From contig NZ_MQUQ01000004.1 of the NCBI RefSeq assembly GCF_001953865.1, forward strand, positions 186,001 to 250,000: a stretch of 64,000 nucleotides of DNA, written 5' to 3'. The stretch is from Amycolatopsis coloradensis. GTDB lineage: Bacteria > Actinomycetota > Actinomycetes > Mycobacteriales > Pseudonocardiaceae. This document shows, in pieces, positions 1 to 8,804 of this stretch (position 1 is the stretch's first letter; each line of letters opens with the position of its first letter). A program made the translations under genes and the position numbers. The notes under the pieces were generated by a model. The model was not told the DNA's origin. It saw nothing but the letters and a program-made list of their open reading frames with translations, and did not search any database.

Positions 1-167
1 TCAACCCCGGCGGCCGAGCGGAGCAGCAGCACGACTCCCAAGTCGTTTTCCAGCTGCTGGATGGCCCGGCTCAGCGGCGGCTGGGTCATGTGCAGCCGCG
101 CGGCAGCCCGGCCGAAATGCCTCTCCTCGGCGACGGCCACGAAGTAACGCAGCAGGCGAAGTTCCAT
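1..167 (-). CDS. LysR-family transcriptional regulator (N-terminus only)
   Basis: Only the first 55 codons lie in the window; the gene runs off the left edge. The product begins [20 protein letters not shown] and continues with [20 protein letters not shown], which is the textbook LysR winged helix-turn-helix (recognition helix [13 protein letters not shown]). The start is the ATG read from 167. It is divergent from the metallo-beta-lactamase fold gene at 250, with a T-N11-A dyad between them, so it most likely controls that gene as well as itself. The effector cannot be inferred because the C-terminal sensor domain is missing. Confidence 0.9.
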   Translation of the reverse strand, partial: MELRLLRYFVAVAEERHFGRAAARLHMTQPPLSRAIQQLENDLGVVLLLRSAAGV

Positions 168-178
168 CACCGGCGATG

Positions 179-193
179 ATACCCAGCCGGTAT
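179..193. promoter_or_regulatory. Probable LysR operator (T-N11-A dyad)
   Basis: A perfect interrupted dyad ATACC-N5-GGTAT lies 12 bp upstream of the LysR start and 57 bp upstream of the divergent hydrolase gene. This is the T-N11-A arrangement typical of LysR sites. Binding by this particular LysR is inferred from position only. Confidence 0.6.
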
Positions 194-249
194 CGGGCCG
201 GGAAGATCGGACTTGGACGGCGGAGGGCTCCCGGCGGCACATTCGGATC

Positions 250-1191
250 ATGCCCTTCGAACCACTCACCCACGATCCCGTCGTCGATCCAGGCCAGGCC
301 CGCGAAGTCGCCCGCGACGTCGTCGTGCTCCCGAACCTCGGTGCCGGTCTCGTCCCCAACATCGGCTTCATCGGCGGCGAGCACTCGGTACTCGTCGTCG
401 ACACCGGGCTGGGCCCGCGCAACGCCGAGAAGGTGCTCGCCTTCGCGGCCGAGCAGGCCCGTGGCCGCGAGCTGTACCTGACCACCACGCATTTCCACCC
501 CGAGCACGCGTTCGGCGCGCAGGTTTTCGCGGACCACGCGACCTACCTCGTCAACCGCGCGCAGGCGGCGGACCTGGTCCACAAAGGACCGTCCTACCTG
601 GAGATGTTCCGCGGCCTCGGCGCCCCGGTCGCGCGGAACCTGGAAGGCGTCGAGCTGGTCGCACCGGACGTGGTCTACGACAAGGGGTACGACCTCGATC
701 TCGGCGGACGGGTCGTGCGTCTGGAAGCGACCGGCCGCGCACACAGCAAGGGCGATCAGGTGGTGACCGTCCCCGACGCGGGCGTGCTGTTCACCGGGGA
801 TCTGATCGAGGCCGGTCAGTTCTCGATCTTCCCGTGGTTCCCGCCGTACGACACCGACGTGTCGGGATCGAGGTGGATCGAAGTGCTGGCAAGGCTGGCC
901 GCCGCCGGGCCGGACATCGTCGTCCCCGGCCACGGCGACGTCTCCGGACGCCGGATCCTGACCGACGTCCGCGAGTACCTCGAACTGCTGCGCGACGAGA
1001 CCTGGAAGCGGCGCGATTCGGCTCTCCCCGAAGAGACCATCGCCGCGGAGGTCGAAGCGCGGATGATCGGACGCCACCCCGAGTGGGAGGGGCGGGATTG
1101 GATCGCGAAAGGCGTCGGCTGTTTCTGCGCGGAACACTCAGGCCATGAGGCAGCAAGCGCCGGTGAAGCAGCCGAAGGTCCCTCCGCTTGA
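250..1191 (+). CDS. MBL-fold metallo-hydrolase
   Basis: A 313-residue protein of the metallo-beta-lactamase superfamily. The metal-binding signature is [10 protein letters not shown] (about residues 78-87, HxHxxH-like with Glu for Asp), followed by GRAHSKGDQ (His near 160), LFTGDLIE (Asp near 181) and VPGHGDVSG (His near 220), so the full set of dinuclear metal ligands is recognisable. Family members hydrolyse thioesters, lactones or phosphoesters; the substrate here is unknown. The gene is divergent from the LysR gene and probably under its control. Its last 54 bases overlap the end of the small peptide gene on the other strand (1138-1314), which is unusual; the C-terminal tail after about residue 296 is of low complexity and may be dispensable. 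Confidence 0.85.
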   Translation: MPFEPLTHDPVVDPGQAREVARDVVVLPNLGAGLVPNIGFIGGEHSVLVVDTGLGPRNAEKVLAFAAEQARGRELYLTTTHFHPEHAFGAQVFADHATYLVNRAQAADLVHKGPSYLEMFRGLGAPVARNLEGVELVAPDVVYDKGYDLDLGGRVVRLEATGRAHSKGDQVVTVPDAGVLFTGDLIEAGQFSIFPWFPPYDTDVSGSRWIEVLARLAAAGPDIVVPGHGDVSGRRILTDVREYLELLRDETWKRRDSALPEETIAAEVEARMIGRHPEWEGRDWIAKGVGCFCAEHSGHEAASAGEAAEGPSA

Positions 1192-1314
1192 CACGTTCTT
1201 CCAGTTGTCGAAGTGATCGATCACGACGTCGACTTCGGCCGGCCCCACCGCGGTGACGTCGAACCCGGAGTCGGCGAAGAAGCGGCGGATGTCGTCGGAA
1301 ACGGCGGTCTTCAT
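1138..1314 (-). CDS. Small Cys-rich peptide, possible RiPP (lanthipeptide-like) precursor
   Basis: A 58-residue peptide starting MKTAVSDDIRRFFADSGFDV. The start ATG is preceded by AGGGAG at good spacing, and nearly every codon ends in G or C, as in neighbouring real genes, so it is very probably translated. The first 40 residues are acidic and leader-like; the C-terminus is [18 protein letters not shown]. It contains a Gly-Gly followed by two Thr-x-x-Cys units (TFGC, TGAC) and a third Cys, the pattern from which four-residue (methyl)lanthionine rings such as nisin ring B form. No lanthionine synthetase, YcaO, radical SAM or peptidase gene is seen nearby, so modification is not demonstrated. 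It lies downstream, in the same direction, of the membrane operon at 1443-4967, and its 3' end overlaps the metallo-hydrolase gene antisense. It could instead be an unmodified small metal-binding or redox peptide. Confidence 0.6.
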   Translation of the reverse strand: MKTAVSDDIRRFFADSGFDVTAVGPAEVDVVIDHFDNWKNVSSGGTFGCFTGACCLMA

Positions 1315-1442
1315 TGGAATTCTCCCTGTCGAACCTGCGGTATTCGGTACCGGAATCGTGCAGGCCCGGCCCCTCCGGCCGACAGTGCGAAGCACCATGG
1401 ACGACGTGTGGCTTTCGTCTGCTCCATTCGGCCGGTGAAGGG

Positions 1443-2216
1443 TTACTTGAAGATGGCGATGGGATGGACGACGAGTTCGCCGGTTTCGGGGTCCCAGTCC
1501 TCGACCTTGCCGAGGCACCGGGCCCGGAACGCGCCCGCGGGCACGGAGTCCCGCAGATCGCCGGTCACGCAGGTGAACCGGATCCGCCTGCTCTTCTCCG
1601 GGTCGTCCGGATTTCCGTACGGTGCGACGAAAACCGTCTCGTCGTCGGTCTGTGATCGCTTGCGGAACAGGCCCTTCACCGAGACGAACGCGTCGACGCC
1701 ACGCAGCCGCGTCTTGAGCTGGCGGGTGCTCTCGGCACCGTCGGACCACCCGAGTTCCTTGACCAGCGCGCGATTGTGGACGAGTTCCTGTTTCGACAGA
1801 TCGACGTAGATGATGTCATGGTGCTTCTCCAGCACCTTCATCACGATGCCGATCACGGTGATCGGTTCGGCCTTGTGGATGTAGCGCCGGAACTCCTCGT
1901 TGGTGTCGGTGCGCTCCGTTTCCCCTTTGAGCGGGCCGAATCCGCCCGATCCCCAAAACCGCCAGCCGCGGCTCCGCCGTTTCTCCACCTCCTGCTCCAA
2001 CGCCTCGTTGTACCGGTGCAACTGGTAAAGACCCATCACGGATTTCGCGTGCAGGTAGAATCCGATGCCCCGGATCATCCCCTGATCGCCGTCGGAACGC
2101 GTGCGGCGCCAGTGTTTCACGAAGATCACGAGCGCGACGACGAAGGCGACCAACGTCAATACCCAGACGGCCAGCCACAGTCCCCAGACTTCCCACCACA
2201 GATTATCGGCAGCCAC
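1443..2216 (-). CDS. Membrane-anchored protein of unknown function (third gene of VWA operon)
   Basis: A 257-residue protein. I chose the GTG at 2216 because AAGGAG precedes it by five bases inside the upstream gene; this makes a 14-base overlap with that gene and suggests translational coupling. One N-terminal transmembrane segment (about residues 10-32, rich in Trp, Leu and Val) is followed by KHWRR and then a soluble, probably cytoplasmic region of about 220 residues with many charged residues. No known domain is recognised. Operon membership with a solute-binding/VWA lipoprotein and another membrane-anchored protein suggests a common envelope role. Confidence 0.75.
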   Translation of the reverse strand: MAADNLWWEVWGLWLAVWVLTLVAFVVALVIFVKHWRRTRSDGDQGMIRGIGFYLHAKSVMGLYQLHRYNEALEQEVEKRRSRGWRFWGSGGFGPLKGETERTDTNEEFRRYIHKAEPITVIGIVMKVLEKHHDIIYVDLSKQELVHNRALVKELGWSDGAESTRQLKTRLRGVDAFVSVKGLFRKRSQTDDETVFVAPYGNPDDPEKSRRIRFTCVTGDLRDSVPAGAFRARCLGKVEDWDPETGELVVHPIAIFK

Positions 2217-3735
2217 GGATCTCCTTGAACGCGTCGAGCAGGGAGGTCGAGTTCGCGTCGACCAGATGACCACCGGTGGCCACGGCCGCGCGATCCAGTT
2301 CGGCGCGATTCGCCTCGCCGAACCGGATGGTGTACGTGTGCACGCCGGATTCCCTTGGCGCGCGCAGGAATTCTTCGATGTCCTGGCCGGCGTTGCTCTC
2401 GCCGTCGGTCATCAGCACGATCGAGACGTGCTGGCCGGGTTCGGCCCGGCGATGGGCACCCGCCTTCGCATAGGCCTCGCCGAGCGCCGACCAGACGGCG
2501 GTACTGCCGTCGAAGTCGTCGGTGGCGATGAAGGCCCGCAGCGCGTCGAGATCCCGCGGCCCGTTGATCGTGAACTCCCGGTCCCCCAGGATCTTCCCGC
2601 CGAAACGGAGGACCGTGAGCCGCTCGCCGCGGTAGAAACGATCGAAACCGCCGCCCGATTCGCTCAATCCGGCGAAAGTCGCCCTGAGCGCGGCGATCCG
2701 CGAACCTTTCATCGAACCGGAGAAGTCCAGCACGAAGATCACTCGCCCCGGATTCCAGCCCGCGGGATCGGCGTAGTCGCCGAGCAGTTTGTCCACCACC
2801 GCCGGATCGTCGGGGAAGTACAGCGAGTTCCCGGTCGAGGCGGGCAGCCTCGGATCGAGCCCCACGTCGCCGACGACCGGCCGCCGGAGGGTCTTTTCCA
2901 TCAGTTTCTTCTGTGTCGCAGGGCTTCTGACCCAGGAGACGACCTTGTCGTATGCTTCCCGCTTGGCCGGGTCGAGCAGGAGGATCGGGTACTCCGCCTG
3001 GACGATGCCGTCGCGCGGGTACACCAGTTCCAGCGGCGCCTTGAGCCTGCCGCCGCCGTTCAGCGTGAGCAAAGTGGACTCGTAGCCGATGATCGCGTCG
3101 ACTTCCTGGCGCTCGGCGAACCGGTCGGCCAGCGCGGCCGACGTGTCCGCGGTGACCGTGTGCCCGGTGCGGAAGCCCTGCAGCTTGTCGCACTTCACGT
3201 CCTCGAGCCGCAGCGCCGCCCCGGTGCCCGCGGCCGCTGTCGCCACCCCGACGAGTGAGATGAGTCCGCTGGACGCCGTGGCGGGGTTCGCCATCGCGAA
3301 CCGGAACGAACCGCCCGCGGCGGCGTCCGCCAGGTCGGCCCAGGACAGTTTGCCGTCCGGTTTGCCGCGGCGCAGTTCCGCCGCCTTCGCCGGGGTCATC
3401 CCGACGACGACCGGCGAGATCATGGTCTTGGTGGCGAGTGGCCGTTCGCCCTTGTCCGCGGTCTGCCGGAAGTCGAGCTGGAAGAACCGGTCGGTGGAAA
3501 TCCAGGCGAGATCGTGCTCGGCCCTGCCGGGAATGAGGGCGGCACTCGTGTTGAGGGCTCCCTGGAAATCCATTTCCAGTTCGATTCCCGTTTCCGCGCG
3601 CAGATCGGCGAGGATCGGCCCGAGATCGGCGAGTTCGGGGCTGGCCAGGACGCGCAGTTTCACCTGCTGTCCACCACTCGTACACGCGGCGGACACCAGG
3701 AGCAGGCAGCACAGGACCGTCAGGAGTCGCTTCAC
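2203..3735 (-). CDS. Solute-binding and VWA-domain lipoprotein
   Basis: A 510-residue exported lipoprotein: signal peptide MKRLLTVLCCLLLVSAAC with lipobox VSAAC. Residues about 25-300 resemble an extracellular solute-binding protein of the molybdate/phosphate type (for example LRVLASPELADLGPILADL). Residues about 325-505 form a von Willebrand A domain with the MIDAS motif DFSGS in VIFVLDFSGSMKGSR, later Thr in FIATDDFDGSTA and Asp in VLMTDGESN. VWA domains bind protein partners through a metal ion, so the protein probably captures a ligand and recruits a partner at the cell surface. It overlaps the upstream gene by four bases (ATGA) and the downstream gene by 14. No ABC transporter genes accompany it. 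Confidence 0.85.
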   Translation of the reverse strand: MKRLLTVLCCLLLVSAACTSGGQQVKLRVLASPELADLGPILADLRAETGIELEMDFQGALNTSAALIPGRAEHDLAWISTDRFFQLDFRQTADKGERPLATKTMISPVVVGMTPAKAAELRRGKPDGKLSWADLADAAAGGSFRFAMANPATASSGLISLVGVATAAAGTGAALRLEDVKCDKLQGFRTGHTVTADTSAALADRFAERQEVDAIIGYESTLLTLNGGGRLKAPLELVYPRDGIVQAEYPILLLDPAKREAYDKVVSWVRSPATQKKLMEKTLRRPVVGDVGLDPRLPASTGNSLYFPDDPAVVDKLLGDYADPAGWNPGRVIFVLDFSGSMKGSRIAALRATFAGLSESGGGFDRFYRGERLTVLRFGGKILGDREFTINGPRDLDALRAFIATDDFDGSTAVWSALGEAYAKAGAHRRAEPGQHVSIVLMTDGESNAGQDIEEFLRAPRESGVHTYTIRFGEANRAELDRAAVATGGHLVDANSTSLLDAFKEIRGCR

Positions 3736-4967
3736 GGGCAGTCCCCGACGGTCTTGATCATCTCTTCCAGCACCAGGTTGTCGGGCAACGGCGTGGTGCT
3801 GTCGTTGTCCGCGATCTCCGGGGTCGGCAGCCCCTGTTCACGCAGGAAGTCGTACAACCGCGCGCTTTTCGTGCTGCCCGCCGGGGTCGCGACACCGAAC
3901 CCGAGTTCCATCGCGCGGTGCTGCAGGTCGGGATCGAAGGTGATCAGCTCGCCAAGGCGTTCCGCTTCCGGTTTCAGGGCGAGGAACTGCGGCTTCGTCA
4001 GGATGTTGTCCTTGGGGTACAGCAGGACGCGGTCCGGATCGTGCTGCCCGCTCTGCGCCTTGGCCCGCAACTGCATGGCGAGGTACTGGTGCTCGTAGAT
4101 GACGACGATCGGCTTGTCGCCCTCGGCCAGATTCGCGTAGGACTCGGACAGGTCGGACGACGGGAAGCCCTGTGCGGCAACCAGCGGTTTGATCCGGTTG
4201 GCCAGTTCCTTCACTCTCGACAGGTTCGGCGGCCCGGCGGGCGCATCGGCCGGTGGCGGGCCGACGACCGGTACCCTGCGACTGTTCTCGAGGAACGCCA
4301 GCAAGATCAGGTACGTCGCGCCCGAGTTGGAGTCGCAGATGTTCGACGTCTGGGCCAGCACCCGGTTTCCGTTTTCCGCGCCGAAAGCGCGGACGCCCAG
4401 CGAATTCCAGGTCTGATCCTGCCTCATCGTCTGGATGAACTTCTCGGTGTCCAGCGTGTAGTAGAGCGGGTCCTTCCCCGGAGGTTTCGAAGCGATCTCC
4501 TTGCTCACCAGTGTGTCGGCGTAGCGGCGGTACGTGGCGAGAACGATGGGGCTGGTGAACGGCTGCCGCGCGCTGCCCGTCCACTGGTTCGCCCTCGACC
4601 GCCGGACGAGGCCCGCGGCCGGCTCGCCGGACATGAACACGAAGTCGTACTGGCTGAGGTCGTGCGTGGCCGTGTCCCGCGATCCCGCCCTGGTCACGTG
4701 GACACGGATGTGATGGCGCATCAGGATTTCCTGGACCTTCGCGTCCTCGAAGAGATCCGATTTGGAACCCATCTTGCCGCGCAGGAGCAGTGTCTGCTGA
4801 AAGGGCACCACGACCGTCCCGGTCAAGAGCAGCACGATCAGGCCGCTCACGGCGAGGGCGAGCGCGGGCCCGAAACTGCGGAGAAAACGTCGGCGCAGAA
4901 AGAACGCCGAAGGCTTTGGTCGGATGGTGAGCTGGGGTTCTTCACGAAGCGATCTATCGGTGGTCAC
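3732..4967 (-). CDS. Membrane-anchored solute-binding-like protein (first gene of VWA operon)
   Basis: A 411-residue protein. I chose the GTG at 4967 because GGGAGGAA lies just upstream; an earlier in-frame ATG at 5015 lacks a ribosome site. One transmembrane segment near residues 35-55 (ALAVSGLIVLLLTGTVVV) leaves a large external domain. That domain has the look of a degenerate periplasmic binding fold: SQYDFVFMSGEP, PIVLATYRRYADTLV, and KPIVVIYEHQYLA. It is the first gene of a three-gene overlapping operon with the VWA lipoprotein and the membrane protein at 1443. The two binding-protein-like domains in one operon suggest a complex. Substrate unknown. Confidence 0.75.
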   Translation of the reverse strand: MTTDRSLREEPQLTIRPKPSAFFLRRRFLRSFGPALALAVSGLIVLLLTGTVVVPFQQTLLLRGKMGSKSDLFEDAKVQEILMRHHIRVHVTRAGSRDTATHDLSQYDFVFMSGEPAAGLVRRSRANQWTGSARQPFTSPIVLATYRRYADTLVSKEIASKPPGKDPLYYTLDTEKFIQTMRQDQTWNSLGVRAFGAENGNRVLAQTSNICDSNSGATYLILLAFLENSRRVPVVGPPPADAPAGPPNLSRVKELANRIKPLVAAQGFPSSDLSESYANLAEGDKPIVVIYEHQYLAMQLRAKAQSGQHDPDRVLLYPKDNILTKPQFLALKPEAERLGELITFDPDLQHRAMELGFGVATPAGSTKSARLYDFLREQGLPTPEIADNDSTTPLPDNLVLEEMIKTVGDCP

Positions 4968-5149
4968 CGATTTCCTCCCCGAATGTCCGGCGAGGCCCAT
5001 TTTACCGGGAAACACCGACAGAAAAGCACGTCTCGATTCGGCTTCCCGCCGCTTCGGGACCCACCCCCACCAAGCCGGGAGACCGGACGGTTAGGCTCTT
5101 CGGTGGCGAAAACAGCCATGCACCACGACGCCGGGAGATCTGAACCGCC
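4968..5149. promoter_or_regulatory. Divergent promoter region between membrane operon and gltX
   Basis: A 182-bp stretch between two divergent genes, which must contain both promoters. It is locally less GC-rich around 4998-5035, but I could not assign clear -35/-10 elements or an operator. Confidence 0.4.
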
Positions 5150-6802
5150 ATGCTGGACCGAGCAGTCATCGACGCCCTCTTCCCCGCCGACCTGCCCGAA
5201 CCCGAGCACTGGGAACAGCGTTACCCCGCCCGCGAGCTCCCCGAGGGTGCCCTGGTCACCCGGTTCGGCCCATCGCCCACCGGCTTCGTCCACATCGGCG
5301 GGGTCTACGTCGCCACCATCGACCAGGACGTCGCCCGCCGCAGCGGCGGCCGCTACCTGGTCCGGGTCGAGGACACCGACCGGTCCCGCGAGGTCGAAGG
5401 GGCCATCGACCAGTTCGAACGTGGCTTCGCCTACTTCGGCCTGGCCGCCGACGAGGACATCCACCGCGGTGGCGACTACGGCCCGTACCAGCAGTCCGAG
5501 CGCGAGCAGATCTACCTGACCTACGTCCGCCACCTGCTCCGCCTCGGCCGCGCGTACCTCGACTTCGCCACCAAGGACGAGCTGGCGGCGATCACCGCCC
5601 GGCAGCAGGCCACGAAGCTGCCGACCGGCTATTACGGTTCCTGGGCGATCTGGCGTGACGCCGACCCCGCCGACGTCCAGGCCAAGCTCGACGCCGGTAC
5701 CCCGTACGTCGTGCGGTTCCGCGCGCCGGACGACACCGGCGCCCGCGCCCGGTTCACCGACGCCATCCGCGGCCCCCTTGAGGCCGAGGCCAACCGCAAC
5801 GACGTCGTCATCCTCAAGAGCTCCGACCAGAGCCCGCGGCTGCCGACCTACCATTTCGCGCACGCCGTCGACGACCACCTGATGCGCGTCAACCTGGTCA
5901 TCCGCGGCGACGAGTGGATCTCGTCGGTGCCGACGCACCAGCAGCTGTTCGACGCGCTCGCCTTCGAGCCGATCACGTACGCGCACATCGCGCCGCTGAT
6001 GAAGCAGGAAGGCGGCAGCAAGCGCAAGCTGTCGAAGCGCAAGGACCCGGAAGCGAGCGTCGACTTCTACATCGAGTCCGGCTACCCCACGAAGGCCGTC
6101 CTGTACTACCTGCGTGGCCTCGCCAACGGCCGTCTAGCCGAGATGCCGCTCGAGGAAGCCCTGGCCGAGCCGATCAACCTGGACGAGTGCGGGGTCGCCG
6201 GACCGCTGGTCGACCTGGTCAAACTCGACGACATCTCGGCCGACCACATCGCCACCCTGTCCGGCGCCGAGATCCTCGCCGAGGTGAGCGCCTGGGCCGA
6301 GCGGTTCGACCCGGCGCTGCGGACCGTCCTCGACGCCGAGCCCGACCTCGCGCTCCGCGCGCTGGCCGTCGAGCGCGACGGGGCCGAGAACCCGCGCAAG
6401 GACCTGAAGAAGTGGAGCGAGTTCCGCGCCGTCTACGGCTTCTTCTTCCCGCAGCTGCACGCCGCCGTCGAAGGTCCCGACGACGAGCGCGTCGCCGCTC
6501 TCGGCGTCGACCGCGACGTCGTCCAGGCCGTGGCACGCGACTTCGTCGAGAACTACCAGCAGCTCGACGACGGCCAGGAGTGGTTCCAGCAGATCCGCGA
6601 CGTGGCCGCGAAGCACGGCTTCGCGAAGAACGCCAAAGAGCTCAAGAAGAACCCCGAGGGTTACCCGGGTTCCATCCGGGAGGCTTCGCAGATCATCCGG
6701 ATCGCGATCACCGGTTCGACCCGGAGCCCGGACCTGCACTCGATCACGCAGGCACTGGGTCGCGAGGAGACGCTGGGGCGGTTCGCCGGTCTCATCGGCT
6801 AG
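5150..6802 (+). CDS. gltX: Glutamyl-tRNA synthetase (glutamate--tRNA ligase)
   Basis: A 550-residue class I aminoacyl-tRNA synthetase that charges tRNA with glutamate. The catalytic domain starts with TRFGPSPTGFVHIGG (HIGH-type motif HIGG, about residues 36-50), continues with VRVEDTDRSREV, and carries the KMSKS-type motif KLSKRKDPEAS near residue 292. The C-terminal half is the helical anticodon-binding part. At 550 residues it is longer than the usual actinobacterial GltX of about 490, and its N-terminus and C-terminus (ending LGREETLGRFAGLIG) differ from the common form, so it may be a second or divergent GluRS. It stands alone, divergent from the membrane operon. Confidence 0.88.
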   Translation: MLDRAVIDALFPADLPEPEHWEQRYPARELPEGALVTRFGPSPTGFVHIGGVYVATIDQDVARRSGGRYLVRVEDTDRSREVEGAIDQFERGFAYFGLAADEDIHRGGDYGPYQQSEREQIYLTYVRHLLRLGRAYLDFATKDELAAITARQQATKLPTGYYGSWAIWRDADPADVQAKLDAGTPYVVRFRAPDDTGARARFTDAIRGPLEAEANRNDVVILKSSDQSPRLPTYHFAHAVDDHLMRVNLVIRGDEWISSVPTHQQLFDALAFEPITYAHIAPLMKQEGGSKRKLSKRKDPEASVDFYIESGYPTKAVLYYLRGLANGRLAEMPLEEALAEPINLDECGVAGPLVDLVKLDDISADHIATLSGAEILAEVSAWAERFDPALRTVLDAEPDLALRALAVERDGAENPRKDLKKWSEFRAVYGFFFPQLHAAVEGPDDERVAALGVDRDVVQAVARDFVENYQQLDDGQEWFQQIRDVAAKHGFAKNAKELKKNPEGYPGSIREASQIIRIAITGSTRSPDLHSITQALGREETLGRFAGLIG

Positions 6803-7268
6803 GTCTCATTCGCAGTACGTGAACGCCCCTTTCCCGCATGGGCATGCGGGGCTTGGGTTTCTAGTGGTGGTTGCAGGGACTGCCCTGCCCTGTCGCGACG
6901 TAGCGAAGGCCTCCTTCCCTGCCTTGGGAGTAGGGCCCCCGGCAAAGTCGTAGAGCTGCTGGTCAACGCTGCCGGCCTTCACGTACTTCAGGTGGACGAC
7001 GGCACCACTACCGAACTCGCCAGCAGCGCCGGACCTGATGGGTCGCGAAAGCCACTTCGAGACATCAGACGTCGCGAAAGTGGCTTTCGCGACACGTGAT
7101 GGGCGTCGCGAACCAGGGAATCGCCACACTGGACGCAGGGAAGGAGGCTTTCGCGTACTGCGGTAGGGCCTGCCCCCGCAGGGCCCGGTGGCCGACCCCA
7201 GTGTGTTCCCGCTCCTCCCTCGGCAAGCTCGAACCCCGAGCGAAAGCCAGACGAGCGGGAGAACCGGC
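6803..7268. repeat. Palindrome-rich intergenic region
   Basis: This 466-bp gap has no convincing gene. It contains several hairpins: CCCGCATG/CATGCGGG at 6833-6850, just after gltX and a likely terminator; GTCGCGAAAG-TGG-CTTTCGCGAC, perfect, at 7071-7093, with a partial copy of the left arm at 7042-7050 and again at 7105; and GGGCC-type arms near 7166-7188. The 16-mer at 6976-6991 (CCTTCACGTACTTCAG) recurs exactly at 25142-25157 beside another terminator. The region looks like an accumulation of short mobile or terminator-associated palindromes. Confidence 0.55.
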
Positions 7269-8711
7269 ATGACGGTGGACGACGAGCGACGCGGCGGAAC
7301 AGCGGTGGCGAGGACGGCCGCTGCCTTGATCGCGGCCTCGGCGCTGCTGTACTTCGGCACCGGGCCGGACCCGATCCCGGCCCTGTCCTGGCTGGCACCG
7401 CTCCCGATCCTGCTGCTGGCCCCGAGCGCGAGCGCCCGAGCGACACTGCTCGCCGCGTTCGCCGCCGGGTTCCTGGGGACCGCCAACAGCTGGGCGTACT
7501 TCCTCGGCTCGGACTCGATCCCGCTGCCGATGGTGGCGGTGATCGTCCTCGGTTCTTCAGTGTTGCTCATGCTTTCCGTCGCGGTTTTCCGCGCTTCGGT
7601 ACTCCGGGGGCGTCCACTGACGGCGGCGCTCGCCGCGCCCGCGGTGTGGGTGACCGGTCTGTACCTGGTCTCGGTGGCCAGTCCGGTCGGGGTGATGGGC
7701 ACGTTCGCCACGACCCAGGCCGATCAGCCCGTCGTGCTCCGGATCGCCGCCATCACCGGCGCGTGGGGCGTGGAGTACCTGGTACTGCTCGTCCCCGCGG
7801 CGGTCGCGGCGCTGCTGGCGCCGGGCGTCGCCACTGGATCGCGGCTGCGCACCGGCGCCGTGGTCGGGTTGCTTCTGGTCGCGGCCCTCGGTTACGGGCT
7901 GATCCGGCCGGGCTCGGCGGAGCCCACCACGCGCGTCGCCGCCATCGCGAAGACCGACAACCATTGGGCGACCGAAGTCCTCAGCCCCGAGGGCAAGGGA
8001 ATCCTTCAGTCCTATGTGGACCAGATCGCCACTCTGCCCGGCGGCGTCCGGCTCGTGGTCCTGCCCGAGGCGGTGTTCACCGTGGACGAAGCGAGCACGG
8101 AGGTCTTGGTGCGGCCGCTCCGCGAGGCCGCCGTGGCCAGGGGCGCGGACGTCGTCGTCGGCGCGATCGTGAAGCAGGCCCGCGGTGGCCGGTACAACGC
8201 CGTCTTCGGTGTCCCCTCGGACGGAAGTCCCGCCTCCGTGTTCCACAAGTGGCACGTGGGCGGCTCCCCCGGCACGATCCCCGGTGACAAGCTCGCCCGG
8301 CTGCCCGGCGGGGTGGGCCTCCAGAACTGCATGGACGTCAACTTCCCGTCGCCGAGCCGGGACTACGCGCTGCTGGGCACGCCGTTGATCGCCGTCCCCG
8401 CCGACGACGAGGACGTCGACGGCTGGCAGCACAGCCGGACGGCGTTGCTGCGCGGCGTCGAGAACGGCATGGCGATGGCGTGGGCCGCCACCGACGGCAG
8501 GACGATCGTCACCGACCCGTGGGGCACCGTGCTCGCCGAAGACCGCACCGGTGGCAAGCCGTTCGCCGTCGCGGTCGCCGACGTACCCGGCGGCGTCGGC
8601 CCCACGCCGTACAGCCGATTCGGTGACTGGTTCGCCTGGCTGTGCGCGGCCGTGGCGCTACTCGGCACCGCGTCCGGACTCCGCGGCGCGAAGAGGAATC
8701 CGCGATCGTGA
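7269..8711 (+). CDS. Apolipoprotein N-acyltransferase-like (Lnt/CN-hydrolase family) membrane protein
   Basis: A 480-residue protein. The ATG at 7269 follows GGGAGA; the open frame extends further upstream but without a ribosome site. The N-terminal 200 residues contain about six hydrophobic segments, and residues about 215-455 form a nitrilase-type (carbon-nitrogen hydrolase) domain. The catalytic triad is visible: Glu in VVLPEAVF, Lys in VFHKWHV, Cys in LQNCMDVNF. This is the architecture of Lnt, which transfers an acyl chain to the N-terminal Cys of lipoproteins. The Cys motif differs from the classical ICYE, so it could be an Lnt paralogue with another amidase or acyl transfer role. It sits alone, followed by a SulP transporter. 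Confidence 0.75.
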   Translation: MTVDDERRGGTAVARTAAALIAASALLYFGTGPDPIPALSWLAPLPILLLAPSASARATLLAAFAAGFLGTANSWAYFLGSDSIPLPMVAVIVLGSSVLLMLSVAVFRASVLRGRPLTAALAAPAVWVTGLYLVSVASPVGVMGTFATTQADQPVVLRIAAITGAWGVEYLVLLVPAAVAALLAPGVATGSRLRTGAVVGLLLVAALGYGLIRPGSAEPTTRVAAIAKTDNHWATEVLSPEGKGILQSYVDQIATLPGGVRLVVLPEAVFTVDEASTEVLVRPLREAAVARGADVVVGAIVKQARGGRYNAVFGVPSDGSPASVFHKWHVGGSPGTIPGDKLARLPGGVGLQNCMDVNFPSPSRDYALLGTPLIAVPADDEDVDGWQHSRTALLRGVENGMAMAWAATDGRTIVTDPWGTVLAEDRTGGKPFAVAVADVPGGVGPTPYSRFGDWFAWLCAAVALLGTASGLRGAKRNPRS

Positions 8712-8804
8712 CCCCGGCCTCATCACAGGGAACCGAGCGCTCGCATCCGCACGCGCGGGCTTAACCTGATCTCGATTCCCACTCCGATCACGTCAGGTTG
8801 CCGC

